A stretch of DNA of 43,792 nucleotides. Source: an uncultured Chromatiaceae bacterium. Its GTDB lineage: Bacteria; Pseudomonadota; Gammaproteobacteria; Tenderiales; Tenderiaceae. The notes beneath the pieces are model-generated. The model did no database searches, was not told the DNA's origin, and saw nothing but the letters and a program-made list of their open reading frames with translations. How positions within the stretch are numbered: position 1 is the first letter of the stretch; the number at the start of each line of letters is the position of its first letter. The stretch spans positions 1-43,792 of the forward strand of contig CALZIQ010000014.1 in assembly GCA_945787735.1 (NCBI GenBank), read 5' to 3'. This document shows positions 33,031 through 42,169 of this stretch, in pieces. A program made the translations under genes and the position numbers.

Positions 33031-35034
33031 ATGTATAGCGAGACCACACAACGCAGCGCTGGTGAAAGCAGTGAAGCTTATAACAAACTGGATCTTAATC
33101 TACGCCATGTGGCGCTGGCCTGTGTCGGCCGCTTGTTGTTTATCGAGGAGGATGTGCAGCCGCTTGGCGCAGAACAGATCTATCTCTACAACCATTATGA
33201 TGGGCTGCGTCATGTGGATATTCGCAAGGCGCTGAATCACTGTCTGGCGCAGCCGACGGCCGCCGATGCGCAGCTTGCCAATCTAGCCAACCTGTTGCGA
33301 CTGAGTCATGTGGAAGTGATGGCGCTGGTGTTGGCCTTAATGGTGGAAGAGGAGCCCATGATTGGCCGAGTGTTGGCACACATTCAGGCGCCAGTGGGTG
33401 GATCACGTCCGGCACTGGGCATGTTGGAAGCGGCCTTGGCGCCTTTGGCGGATCAAGCGGGTGGCTGGGTCACCGGCACCATGTTGGCTGGTTCGGCGAT
33501 CTCTGCGGGTGTTTTGGTGTTGCTCAATCAACAGGCGCCACTGCCGGAGCAGACACTAAAAGTGCCAATGGGGCTAGCCTTGCTTCTGCGCGGCAAACCG
33601 CTGGTCTGGCCCGGCATCGGAACAATTGCTGTCGAGGACAATGTGCGCCTGCCCCTGTCGATGTTGGAACAGGCTGCGCGCCAGGCCGCTGCATTGATGC
33701 GCAGTGACAACAGTGTGCTGGTGATTCGTTCGGCCTCACGGCGCGAGACACGCGCGGTGGCGTTCGAAGTGGCCGCGCAGCTGCAGCGCGAACCGCTGTT
33801 GATTTCAAGCACGGGCGATGATCTGAAAGGGCTGGGCGTGGCTTGTTTAATCAGCGAACGACTGCCGGTGTTTGAATATGGTTTGGGGGCGGAAGAGGTG
33901 GCGCAAGTGCCGGAGCTGGTGGCCTATCACGGCCCGCGTCTGGTGCTGTTGGGGCCGGACGGGCAGGTCAAGGTCGCGCGTGGTTCGATCCAGCAATGGA
34001 ACCTGACACCGCCATCACAGCAGGAGCGTCAGCAACTCTGGAATGAATATCTGAATCAGGAAGTGTTGGCGCATAAGCTGGCCAGTGAACACATTCACTC
34101 GGTGGGCCGCATTGCCGAACTGGCGCAGCTGGCGCAACGCGAAGCGCAATTACAACAACGTGAACAGCCGAACATCGTCGACATTCGCCGCGCCGCCTGG
34201 GAGGCCGAAGCCGGCCAGTTGGGTAGTCTGGCGCAACCGATCACGGCCGAGATTCCCGACGAAGCCTTGGTATTGTCGAAATCGGTGAACCTGGAATTAC
34301 AACAACTGTTGGCGCGTTGCCGTGCGCGTGAACACCTGGATGAATCATTGGGCATCACCATCAAGGCGCGTTATCAACAGGGCGTGCGTTGTTTGATGAC
34401 TGGTCCTTCCGGCACAGGCAAGACTTTGGCGGCGAGTTGGTTGGCCACCAAACTGGGCTTGCCTTTGTATCGTGTTGATTTGGCTGCCGTGGTGAGCAAA
34501 TACATCGGTGAGACAGAAAAGAATCTCGCCTCGCTATTGGCCCGCGCCGAGCATAGCGAAATTGTATTGTTATTCGATGAAGCCGACTCGCTGTTTGGCA
34601 AGCGTACCGACATCAAAGATTCCAATGACCGTTTTGCCAATTCGCAAACCAACTATCTGTTACAACGCATCGAGTTTTATCGCGGCATCGTGTTGCTGAC
34701 CAGCAATAGTCGCGACCGCTTTGATTCCGCCTTTACCCGCCGTCTGGACAAAATCGTCGAATTTTCAATGCCCAATCCGCAAGAGCGGCGCACGCTATGG
34801 CAAACCCATCTTGGCAGTGCCCATCAACTCGGTATCAAGCAAGTCAACCAGCTGGCTGTTGCCAGTGATCTGGCCGGTGGTCACATTCGCAATGCTGTTT
34901 TAACCGCGGCGGTGGAGGCCAATGCCGCACAACGTCCAATCGCGTTTCAGGATGTGGTTGTGGGGCTGGCAGGTGAATACCGCAAGCTCGGGCGGCAGTT
35001 TCCCGCCGAGTTGCGGCGTTATGAAAAAACCTAA
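33031..35034 (+). CDS. AAA+ ATPase (Pvc15/Afp15-like)
   Basis: The 667-residue protein, from ATG 33031, is the assembly ATPase. The N-terminal 150 residues (LNLRHVALACVGRLLFIEED, NHYDGLRHVDIRKALNH) are the family's N-domain. Residues about 200-400 are a degenerate first ATPase lobe. The active AAA+ domain has Walker A GPSGTGKT (458-465), a LFDEADSLFGKRTDIKDSND Walker B at 514-533, sensor LLTSNSRDRFDSAFTRRLDK with arginine finger, and a C-terminal lid. In PVC the homologous ATPase is needed for assembly or cargo loading. It is followed by the DUF4157 cargo genes 18 bases downstream. Confidence 0.93.
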   Translation: MYSETTQRSAGESSEAYNKLDLNLRHVALACVGRLLFIEEDVQPLGAEQIYLYNHYDGLRHVDIRKALNHCLAQPTAADAQLANLANLLRLSHVEVMALVLALMVEEEPMIGRVLAHIQAPVGGSRPALGMLEAALAPLADQAGGWVTGTMLAGSAISAGVLVLLNQQAPLPEQTLKVPMGLALLLRGKPLVWPGIGTIAVEDNVRLPLSMLEQAARQAAALMRSDNSVLVIRSASRRETRAVAFEVAAQLQREPLLISSTGDDLKGLGVACLISERLPVFEYGLGAEEVAQVPELVAYHGPRLVLLGPDGQVKVARGSIQQWNLTPPSQQERQQLWNEYLNQEVLAHKLASEHIHSVGRIAELAQLAQREAQLQQREQPNIVDIRRAAWEAEAGQLGSLAQPITAEIPDEALVLSKSVNLELQQLLARCRAREHLDESLGITIKARYQQGVRCLMTGPSGTGKTLAASWLATKLGLPLYRVDLAAVVSKYIGETEKNLASLLARAEHSEIVLLFDEADSLFGKRTDIKDSNDRFANSQTNYLLQRIEFYRGIVLLTSNSRDRFDSAFTRRLDKIVEFSMPNPQERRTLWQTHLGSAHQLGIKQVNQLAVASDLAGGHIRNAVLTAAVEANAAQRPIAFQDVVVGLAGEYRKLGRQFPAELRRYEKT

Positions 35035-35052
35035 GCTGAGAATCGTCTAAAC

Positions 35053-37734
35053 ATGGATGCCGCGGTTCAACGCAAGGAGAACGACAAGGCTGCTAAAACA
35101 GTCGTTAGGCTGGCACCCGAACCCAAGGCAAGTGAAGAGGCTGAGACTGGCATGTCAGTGGGGCTGCCTTTGTATCTGCAAAGCGCTCAGCCATCTGCTG
35201 GGTCGGCACCTCCCTCTGCCTCACGCCCGACAGCGCAGATTCAACGACAAGTTGAAGACACGCAGGAAGAAGAGGAACTACTCCAACCCAAACACAATGA
35301 TGCTGTGGTTCAACGACAAGTTGAAGGGGAGGAAGAAGAGCTGCTGCAGCCAACACGTATCAACAGCCCTGCAGTTCAAACCAAAATCAGCGTCGGCCCG
35401 CCAGATGATGAATATGAACGCGAAGCGGACCAGGTGGCGGATAAGGTGATGCGCATGCCGGCTGCGCAAACTGACAGCGTTATAGCAGGCCAACAACAGC
35501 AAGACCTGATTCAGCCAAAGCCACTGACACCGCTTTATCTTCAGCGTTTATGTGAGGAGTGTGAAGAAGAGTTGCCGCAAGGCAATTCAACTTCATCAAC
35601 GGCTGCAGTTCAGACCAAATCCCAAAGTGAGGCTTCATCGAATTCATCACATAAACTAAACCAAGCCGTTGCCACGCCTGGTAATGGCTCGCCGTTGCCG
35701 CAGCAGGTGCAGTCTCGTATCGGCCAGGTATTGAATAATGATCTGAGTCATGTACGTGTGCATTCTGACAATCAGGCCCAAGAGGCAGCGCAAGCAATCA
35801 ACGCCAAGGCCTTTACGCATCGCAATCACATCTATCTAGGTGGGGGGCAGAGCGTTATGGATGTGCAGTTGATGGCGCATGAAGCCACCCATGTGGCACA
35901 GCAGAGTGGCTTGTCTGATTCAAGTATTCAACGCGACCCGGCGGATGCGGGCCCACGCACGGCGGATATTAGCGTGCGCTGGACTGAGGACAGCCAGGAG
36001 TTTTATCACCGGGTGATCAACAGTGCTTCAAGAAACCGCGGCTTTCGCGGGGTGCGCCGGGCAAGTCTTTACCAGCCGTTTCATTCATTAAGCGCAGCCA
36101 TGCATAGTCGTTTGGGGCGCCGCACGCCGATTATGCCACCGGGCACGCCGATTCAGTTACGTGTGACCCTTTGGTTTGATCCCAGTGCCTTCCATGGCCA
36201 AGTCAGCAATCCTGGTTTAGAACAACTTGAAGTAGCGCTGCTCAGAGATAATCGCGTGACCGGGGTGTTGACACCCGCCGCCGCGCTGCCCAGCGGCAGT
36301 CCGAATCGGCTCGGCATCATGGAGGCGGCGACGCTTTCGTTTACCTCTAATCCCCCGGCAACCGCCGCCGCTTTCGGTGGGCTGCGTTGGCATGTTGCCT
36401 CCGGCAGCGCTACCTTGACCGGCGGTACAGACGGACGTGCAAACCTGACGACCGATTCTTCGCCGGGCAATATCAGTCTTGAGTTGCGGGTGGAAAGAGG
36501 GCCTACCGCGGGGCGTGTCGCCACCACGCTGAACCTTGAAGTGGTCGATTGGCCGCTCGTTGGTGGGCGGCCTGGCAGCCCGGAACAGGCCACCGCTGGT
36601 CTGTTGGATGTGACCGGGGGTGCGTTGCAACACAGCGGCAACGTTAGTGCCAGTCCGGGTTCAACTGCAGGCGAGGTCACAGTGACCGCTCCGAATGTAA
36701 CCTTTAACGCCACGGTATCACTCAAACCGACCGCCACCCTGGCGCCTGGCACCAGCATTCAGGTGGGGCCAGTGCAAACAACGATGTCATCGGAACGGAT
36801 TGGCATCTATCGCGAGGGTGGTAATCCCCGCGGCAATATCGTCGCCGAGCGGCGTATAACGGCGCCGCGCAGCCGCGATGCTCAATATCGGGATACCCCG
36901 ACCGGTCCTGTTCCCGATGTGGCCGCGCCCTGGTATTCACGGCCCTCGGGCGCTGTGACTGGTCCACCCAGCATCACCGCTGCAACGCCATCGCAGCCGG
37001 TGACTTACCGCGATCAACCCTCATTCGATCTGCCGATGAGCGTTGGCAATGGCATTCTGACGGAGACAAGAGGCAGCGAAAGTTTTATTACCTCCATTGT
37101 GGCGTTGCACAATGGCAACCAAGTACATCTTAAGTCTACAACCTGGAGTATTCCCTGGAATCTATCCATTGCCGCCGGTGGAACAGCCACGGGCGGAGCT
37201 ATCGGCAGTAGCGAGATTCGTTTCGGAGCGCCGGTCACCTCCGGGCCCTTCACCATAGGCAGCACTCAGGATGTGCTGGTATTTTCCAGCGTCGCCGATG
37301 CGGCGGCGGCCCCGGCCGCGATGTTGCTGGCGCATCTGGAAAGCACGCGCCGCCACGACCCGGCGGCAGGTCGTATTCTGGCCGAAGGGCTGCGCAGTAA
37401 AAATCCCAGTTTTAACGTAAACATCACCGTCGTGCGTGGCGCCGATTTGATTCCGCCGGAAGACTTTGATGTTCAGGCAAGCGGACACACGTCAGTGACA
37501 CGGCCAGGATTTTCTGTGGCCAACGGCGCCTCAGCCAGCATTACTCTTCCGTTTAATGCGTTGTTTAATCCGCATCGGCTCGGCAGCGGCGATGCGCTAA
37601 CGCTCAGCCTGCTTGATGTCGGCAGTCCGATCCCCACCATGTCTTGGGCATTTCCATTTAACGATGCGACCACACCGTCTCGCTTTACCAGTGGAAACGG
37701 TGGTCATTACACCATTACCGGGAATTTGCGTTGA
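35053..37734 (+). CDS. DUF4157 (HEATH) cargo protein 1
   Basis: This 893-residue protein begins MDAAVQRKENDK, then GLPLYLQSAQ and acidic repeats ending in EEEELLQPK. PPDDEYEREADQVADKVM leads to DUF4157, with VLNNDLSHVRVHSDNQAQEA, AFTHRNHIYLGGGQ, and a HEATH zinc-binding motif (H276, E277, H280). A CEEC pair sits at about residues 170-173. The remaining 600 residues are strand-rich, Ig-like (SATLTGGTDGRANLTTDS, SITAATPSQPVTYRDQP) with no recognised toxin motif. DUF4157 marks eCIS cargo in many loci, so this is probably an injected effector with an unknown active part. It shares its N-terminus with cargo 2. Confidence 0.82.
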   Translation: MDAAVQRKENDKAAKTVVRLAPEPKASEEAETGMSVGLPLYLQSAQPSAGSAPPSASRPTAQIQRQVEDTQEEEELLQPKHNDAVVQRQVEGEEEELLQPTRINSPAVQTKISVGPPDDEYEREADQVADKVMRMPAAQTDSVIAGQQQQDLIQPKPLTPLYLQRLCEECEEELPQGNSTSSTAAVQTKSQSEASSNSSHKLNQAVATPGNGSPLPQQVQSRIGQVLNNDLSHVRVHSDNQAQEAAQAINAKAFTHRNHIYLGGGQSVMDVQLMAHEATHVAQQSGLSDSSIQRDPADAGPRTADISVRWTEDSQEFYHRVINSASRNRGFRGVRRASLYQPFHSLSAAMHSRLGRRTPIMPPGTPIQLRVTLWFDPSAFHGQVSNPGLEQLEVALLRDNRVTGVLTPAAALPSGSPNRLGIMEAATLSFTSNPPATAAAFGGLRWHVASGSATLTGGTDGRANLTTDSSPGNISLELRVERGPTAGRVATTLNLEVVDWPLVGGRPGSPEQATAGLLDVTGGALQHSGNVSASPGSTAGEVTVTAPNVTFNATVSLKPTATLAPGTSIQVGPVQTTMSSERIGIYREGGNPRGNIVAERRITAPRSRDAQYRDTPTGPVPDVAAPWYSRPSGAVTGPPSITAATPSQPVTYRDQPSFDLPMSVGNGILTETRGSESFITSIVALHNGNQVHLKSTTWSIPWNLSIAAGGTATGGAIGSSEIRFGAPVTSGPFTIGSTQDVLVFSSVADAAAAPAAMLLAHLESTRRHDPAAGRILAEGLRSKNPSFNVNITVVRGADLIPPEDFDVQASGHTSVTRPGFSVANGASASITLPFNALFNPHRLGSGDALTLSLLDVGSPIPTMSWAFPFNDATTPSRFTSGNGGHYTITGNLR

Positions 37735-37804
37735 TGAACTTGTTTACTTTGAATACGGTAACAGGTGAGTCCAGTGAAACCCATAAGGGCTGGGATGCTT
37801 GATC

Positions 37805-40800
37805 ATGGACGCCGCCGTTCAACGCAAGGAGAACGATAAGACCACCAAATCGGCCGTCAAGCAGGCGCCCGAACCTCAACGCAATGAAGAGGCGGAAACA
37901 GGTGCCGCGGCGGGTGTGCCGCTGTTTCTGCAGTCGGTTCAAACAACGAGTGCGGCAGCCCCCCCGCCGGTTTCGCAGACATCGACACACATCCAACGAC
38001 AGGCGGAAGAAGGCGAGGAAGAGGAAGAACTTATTCAGCCGAAATGTTGTGGGGAGGCAACACCGGGCCAGTCGGCCGATGAGGAAGAGGAACCGTTACA
38101 GCCAAAATTGGTTCAACGTCAGCCACTGGAGGAAGAGGAGGAGTTACTTCAGCCTAAACGTACGGATGCAGACATTCAGCGCCAGCCAATCGAAGAGGAA
38201 GAAGAACTGCTGATGCCGACGTTGGTGCAGCGGCAATCGCTTGAAGAAGAGGAGGAGTTGCTCCAGCCGAAACACAATGAAACGCAGGTTCAACGTCAGG
38301 CTGAAGAGGAGGAGCAAGAGGAAGAAGAGCTGCTACAGCCAAAATGGCTACAGCGACAACCGCTTGAGGAAGAGGAAGAAGAGGAACTGCTGCAACCAAC
38401 ATCGTTGAACACGGCTTCCGTTCAAGCCAAAGTAACGGTGGGTCCGCCTGACGATGAATATGAGCGCGAAGCGGATCAGGTGGCGGACAAAGCAATGCGC
38501 ATGCCGGCTTCGCAGGATAACTCAACGGCTCGGAAGCAACAGCATGCTTCACCGTACACAGCACATGTTCAGACAAAACCTTTGACACCGCTTTACATTC
38601 AACGTCTATGCACCGAGTGTGAAGATGAGTTGACGCAAGGCAATGCGACTCCGATGTCCAGTGCCTCGGTTCAGCCCAAGTCTAAAGGTGAAACATCTAG
38701 CGCCTCTTCAAACACGCTTGCGCGGACTGTTGAATCTCCGGGCACAGGTCAGCCCCTGAATCCGCAATTGCAATCACGCATAGGTGCTGTGCTGGGTAAT
38801 GACCTAAGTCATGTGCGTGTGCATTCCGATTCTCAGGCACAGCAGGCAGCGGGATCGATTAATGCCAAGGCCTTTACCAATCGCAATCATATCTTTCTGG
38901 GCAAAGGGCAAAGCGACAGCGATGTGCCATTGATGGCGCATGAGGCGACTCATGTGGTGCAGCAGGGTGCATCTTCAAGTCTTCAACGCAGCCTGGTGCA
39001 ACGAGAAGGGCCGGATCAACCCGAACAGGTTGGTGAACCCGGAGAGAATCAGGCCAGCAATGATGAGCAGGCATTGCCGCAACAAGAATTACAACAGGCG
39101 GCGCAAGCAGGAGCACCCGCCCAGGCCGTCGAGTCGCAACCTGAACAACAGCAAGCACAGACACAGGCTGAACTGCCGTCAGTGACAGATACCGCCGGAC
39201 TACCTGATGAAGCGGCTGCGCCAACGGAACAGCAGCCACAACAAATACCAAGGGTGGGGCAGGCTGAAACAGCTCAGGGTGAAAACACACAAGCCGATGC
39301 TGAAGCACCGCAGCAGCCAAATGTAGATACAGCGCAACAGGCAGCGGCTGAAGAGTCTCAAGGCGGTGCGGGTGGAACCCCGGCGGCAGAAGCAGGCACA
39401 GCAGAGGCAGGCACAGCAGAAGCAGGCACAGCAGAAGCAGGCACAGCAGAAGCAGGTGGGGTGGGTGCAGAAATTCAGGTTGACGCATCAAGCAGCATGG
39501 CCAGCATCGCGGCGGCGCCGGATTCGATATACAAGACCCATGTGCAAACCCAGGCGGAACTGATCAACACCGACAGCCTGGCCTCTGAAGGCCTAATCAC
39601 CGAGATGGGCATCGAACGCCGCCGTGAGGTGAGCGATCAGTTTGAAGCTGTGCGTGCTGCGATGGCGGGGTTTATCGAAGATAAGATCACGTCTGCACAA
39701 GCCTTTATGGCGGCTAAACAGACACAGGTGATTGCGGCGGCGGCAGGTGCAATTACCTCTGCGCAGCAGGCAGTCAGTGGAGCGCTAGAAGCTGTCGAGA
39801 CACAGGTGACACGCATAGGGGAAACCATCAGCGGTGTTGTGCAAAGCGCCAGCAGCACGATCCAGACCCGCATCACCGGTATCGTCAGTTCCATTAACAA
39901 TGTCATCAATAGCATTCCTTTGCCGGATTTACCCGGCGTGGATCGAGCTAGGCGCTTGGCCACCAATCTGCTCAGCCGGGCGGCGGGTGCCGTCAATAGT
40001 GCGCTGTCGACAGTGTTGGGCGCGTTGAGCAAGGCACTGACTGTGGGCACGAATCTGGTGGCGTCACTGCTAGGGCGTTTCAGATTATTGATCGGCACTG
40101 TGATGGCGCAGATCACCGCGGCGATCACCTCAATCATGCAAAAGGTTTTTCAGATTTTGAACCGCCTGATGAATCTAATTGTGTCGACGCTGAGGCGGGT
40201 GTTGACCAGTGTCATTCTGCCTACCCTGCGCAAGGTAGAGCGGCGCGTGCTGAAGTCGATTCGTGAGCTTGAACAACAGTCATTGCGAAGCATTCAAGAA
40301 AACAGAGACCGGCATCTACAGGCCCTGGCGATGTCTCTGTCACCGGCGGCGAACAATAAAACGGCGGATGACGAAGAGACCACGACGGATAGTGGCGACT
40401 GGTTTGCTGCCATGGCGGAGATTACACAACAGGCGATCAGTTATAACCGCAAGATCGTGTCCTCGTTCCGGGAAAAGACCGGCAGCTTTTTTGCACTGCT
40501 GGTGACCACGTTGAGATCGGTGATTAATCAGATCATTGTCGCCATCACCAGCCGCATCGTTCAAGCGATTTCATCGATCTTGTCATTTGTCGCCAACGCA
40601 GTGCAAACCATCAATCGCATGGTGCGTGCGGTGATAAGTTTTATTCGGAATATGATCAGTTTAATCTTTTCGCTGTTTCAACGTGTGGTGAGTTTCATTC
40701 GATCATTGGTGGAGAGACCGATCCAACGCCTGATTGAGTTTGCCAAAAACGTGCTGGGCCGAATCAAAAATGCCATCAGCCGTTTTGTGCGCAGGGTTAT

Positions 40801-42169
40801 TAGTGGCGCAGGTTTTGATTTTAATCTGCGAGAGGTCATCGGAGAGTTCAGGTTGCCACCTACGTCGAATAATCCCACCATTGCCTTTGTGCCACCGCCG
40901 TTTCTGGTAGTGATCATCGATGGTGTTGTGTATATCTTTATTCTGGGTCTGGCGATTACGCTCACAGTTACACAGGTAATCGTGATAATTGTGGTGGTTA
41001 TTTTAATATTGCTTCTGCTTTATCTCTTGTATCGCTGGCTGACGCGGCCAAGACCTGTGCCAAGACCGCGTCCGCGTCCTAAACCCAAAGGCAGGGAGTT
41101 TCATCCGGACACGCCGTTCAATGTCATCAATTCGCTGCCAGCTAAGAAGGTTGATCTGCCGGCCACGCGCGGGGATGAGCTGGTCTTCGGCGTCGAATCT
41201 ACGGATAAGGATAAATTCCGTAAGATCGGCACCGCCGCCTGGATTCCGATTGATCCGGGTATTGGGCCGTATGTCACCGCGTATCAGGTGAGCGGGCATG
41301 CCAGTTGGCTGGCGCCTGGCAGTGGTAATACCACGCATAGTGATCCGACCTTGAACAGCCACGATATCAGTCTGTTTATCAATGAAGATTGGAATGGTGA
41401 GCCGATCACAGTAACGGCAACAGTCAGGGATAACGCCTTGCCCGCTGTGCCACCGGATATTGGAACGACACAGGATTCAGATCATGTCATCACCTGGACC
41501 ATTGATCTGTGTGAAGATCCACTGACCACGAAAACGGCGAAGAACATCGAAAGTATCAGCCCTAATCTGAACCAGACGACCTACAATAGCACCACGTTGA
41601 CTCTGTTGGATGGGTCAAGCGACACGGTGGGCGATAACATGATTACCGAATTTTTGACCCATGAAAAAACCGGCGGCGGTGAGCCGTCTGGACAGGATAA
41701 TTTGTACCGTTTCAGAAAACTGCCAACCAAGTCTGCCCATGGAGGAAGTGGATTTACCTTAAGTCAGGTATACATCAAAGGACATCTACTAAATCACTCA
41801 GACAGCGACGGACTGGGGGGGATTGGTGATCCAGTGAATCTCTATCCAATCACCGGCCGGGCCAATAAAGATCACGAATTGGGGCCTGAAAAAGATGTGA
41901 AACAACTGGTGCACAAAGATAAGGTAGTCACCATGTATAGCGTCGATGTGGTGGGTGAAGACGGGCCGCACCCCATCGATGTGTTTGGTGATGGCGCCTG
42001 TACATATCAATTCATCAATGCTGCATTTGCCTGTTCCATAGGTACATACAAATACTGTAAAGGTGCATTGGAATTGAAACCCGAGCCCTCGGCACCGGTG
42101 ATATCCAATTTTGACGTCAGTGGTTTTATCAGCAATGTTCAGTCCAAAGGCGGATGTCAGGAGAGCTAA
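37805..42169 (+). CDS. DUF4157 cargo protein 2 with membrane segments and nuclease-like end
   Basis: Starting at ATG 37805 (matching MDAAVQRKENDK of cargo 1), 1454 residues. Eight acidic repeats of RQ-EEEEELLQPK type occupy about 64-205. DUF4157 has HEATH at 379-383. A CTEC pair (about 270) precedes it. Pro/Gln/Ala-rich linkers include (AEAGT)x4 at about 526-550. Residues about 610-1000 are long helices rich in Ile, Ala, Ser and Arg (IQTRITGIVSSINNVINSIP), then a very hydrophobic segment near 1028-1080, then RPRP repeats. The last 130 residues contain VYIKGHLLN, GIGDPVNLYPITGRANKDHE and a following acidic residue, like DNA/RNA non-specific (beta-beta-alpha-metal) nuclease toxins. I infer a pore or membrane-inserting part followed by a nuclease. 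Confidence 0.78.
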   Translation: MDAAVQRKENDKTTKSAVKQAPEPQRNEEAETGAAAGVPLFLQSVQTTSAAAPPPVSQTSTHIQRQAEEGEEEEELIQPKCCGEATPGQSADEEEEPLQPKLVQRQPLEEEEELLQPKRTDADIQRQPIEEEEELLMPTLVQRQSLEEEEELLQPKHNETQVQRQAEEEEQEEEELLQPKWLQRQPLEEEEEEELLQPTSLNTASVQAKVTVGPPDDEYEREADQVADKAMRMPASQDNSTARKQQHASPYTAHVQTKPLTPLYIQRLCTECEDELTQGNATPMSSASVQPKSKGETSSASSNTLARTVESPGTGQPLNPQLQSRIGAVLGNDLSHVRVHSDSQAQQAAGSINAKAFTNRNHIFLGKGQSDSDVPLMAHEATHVVQQGASSSLQRSLVQREGPDQPEQVGEPGENQASNDEQALPQQELQQAAQAGAPAQAVESQPEQQQAQTQAELPSVTDTAGLPDEAAAPTEQQPQQIPRVGQAETAQGENTQADAEAPQQPNVDTAQQAAAEESQGGAGGTPAAEAGTAEAGTAEAGTAEAGTAEAGGVGAEIQVDASSSMASIAAAPDSIYKTHVQTQAELINTDSLASEGLITEMGIERRREVSDQFEAVRAAMAGFIEDKITSAQAFMAAKQTQVIAAAAGAITSAQQAVSGALEAVETQVTRIGETISGVVQSASSTIQTRITGIVSSINNVINSIPLPDLPGVDRARRLATNLLSRAAGAVNSALSTVLGALSKALTVGTNLVASLLGRFRLLIGTVMAQITAAITSIMQKVFQILNRLMNLIVSTLRRVLTSVILPTLRKVERRVLKSIRELEQQSLRSIQENRDRHLQALAMSLSPAANNKTADDEETTTDSGDWFAAMAEITQQAISYNRKIVSSFREKTGSFFALLVTTLRSVINQIIVAITSRIVQAISSILSFVANAVQTINRMVRAVISFIRNMISLIFSLFQRVVSFIRSLVERPIQRLIEFAKNVLGRIKNAISRFVRRVISGAGFDFNLREVIGEFRLPPTSNNPTIAFVPPPFLVVIIDGVVYIFILGLAITLTVTQVIVIIVVVILILLLLYLLYRWLTRPRPVPRPRPRPKPKGREFHPDTPFNVINSLPAKKVDLPATRGDELVFGVESTDKDKFRKIGTAAWIPIDPGIGPYVTAYQVSGHASWLAPGSGNTTHSDPTLNSHDISLFINEDWNGEPITVTATVRDNALPAVPPDIGTTQDSDHVITWTIDLCEDPLTTKTAKNIESISPNLNQTTYNSTTLTLLDGSSDTVGDNMITEFLTHEKTGGGEPSGQDNLYRFRKLPTKSAHGGSGFTLSQVYIKGHLLNHSDSDGLGGIGDPVNLYPITGRANKDHELGPEKDVKQLVHKDKVVTMYSVDVVGEDGPHPIDVFGDGACTYQFINAAFACSIGTYKYCKGALELKPEPSAPVISNFDVSGFISNVQSKGGCQES
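39386..39460 (+). repeat. 15-bp tandem repeat encoding AEAGT units
   Basis: About four to five copies of a 15-base unit (GCAGGCACAGCAGAA) in frame in cargo 2, translated as AEAGT repeats in a flexible linker. Units are nearly identical, so copy number could change by slippage. Confidence 0.85.

Noticed and set aside
36153-36758. 201-codon minus-strand open frame opposite cargo 1
   Set aside because: Val/Ser/Pro-rich shadow, no family resemblance.
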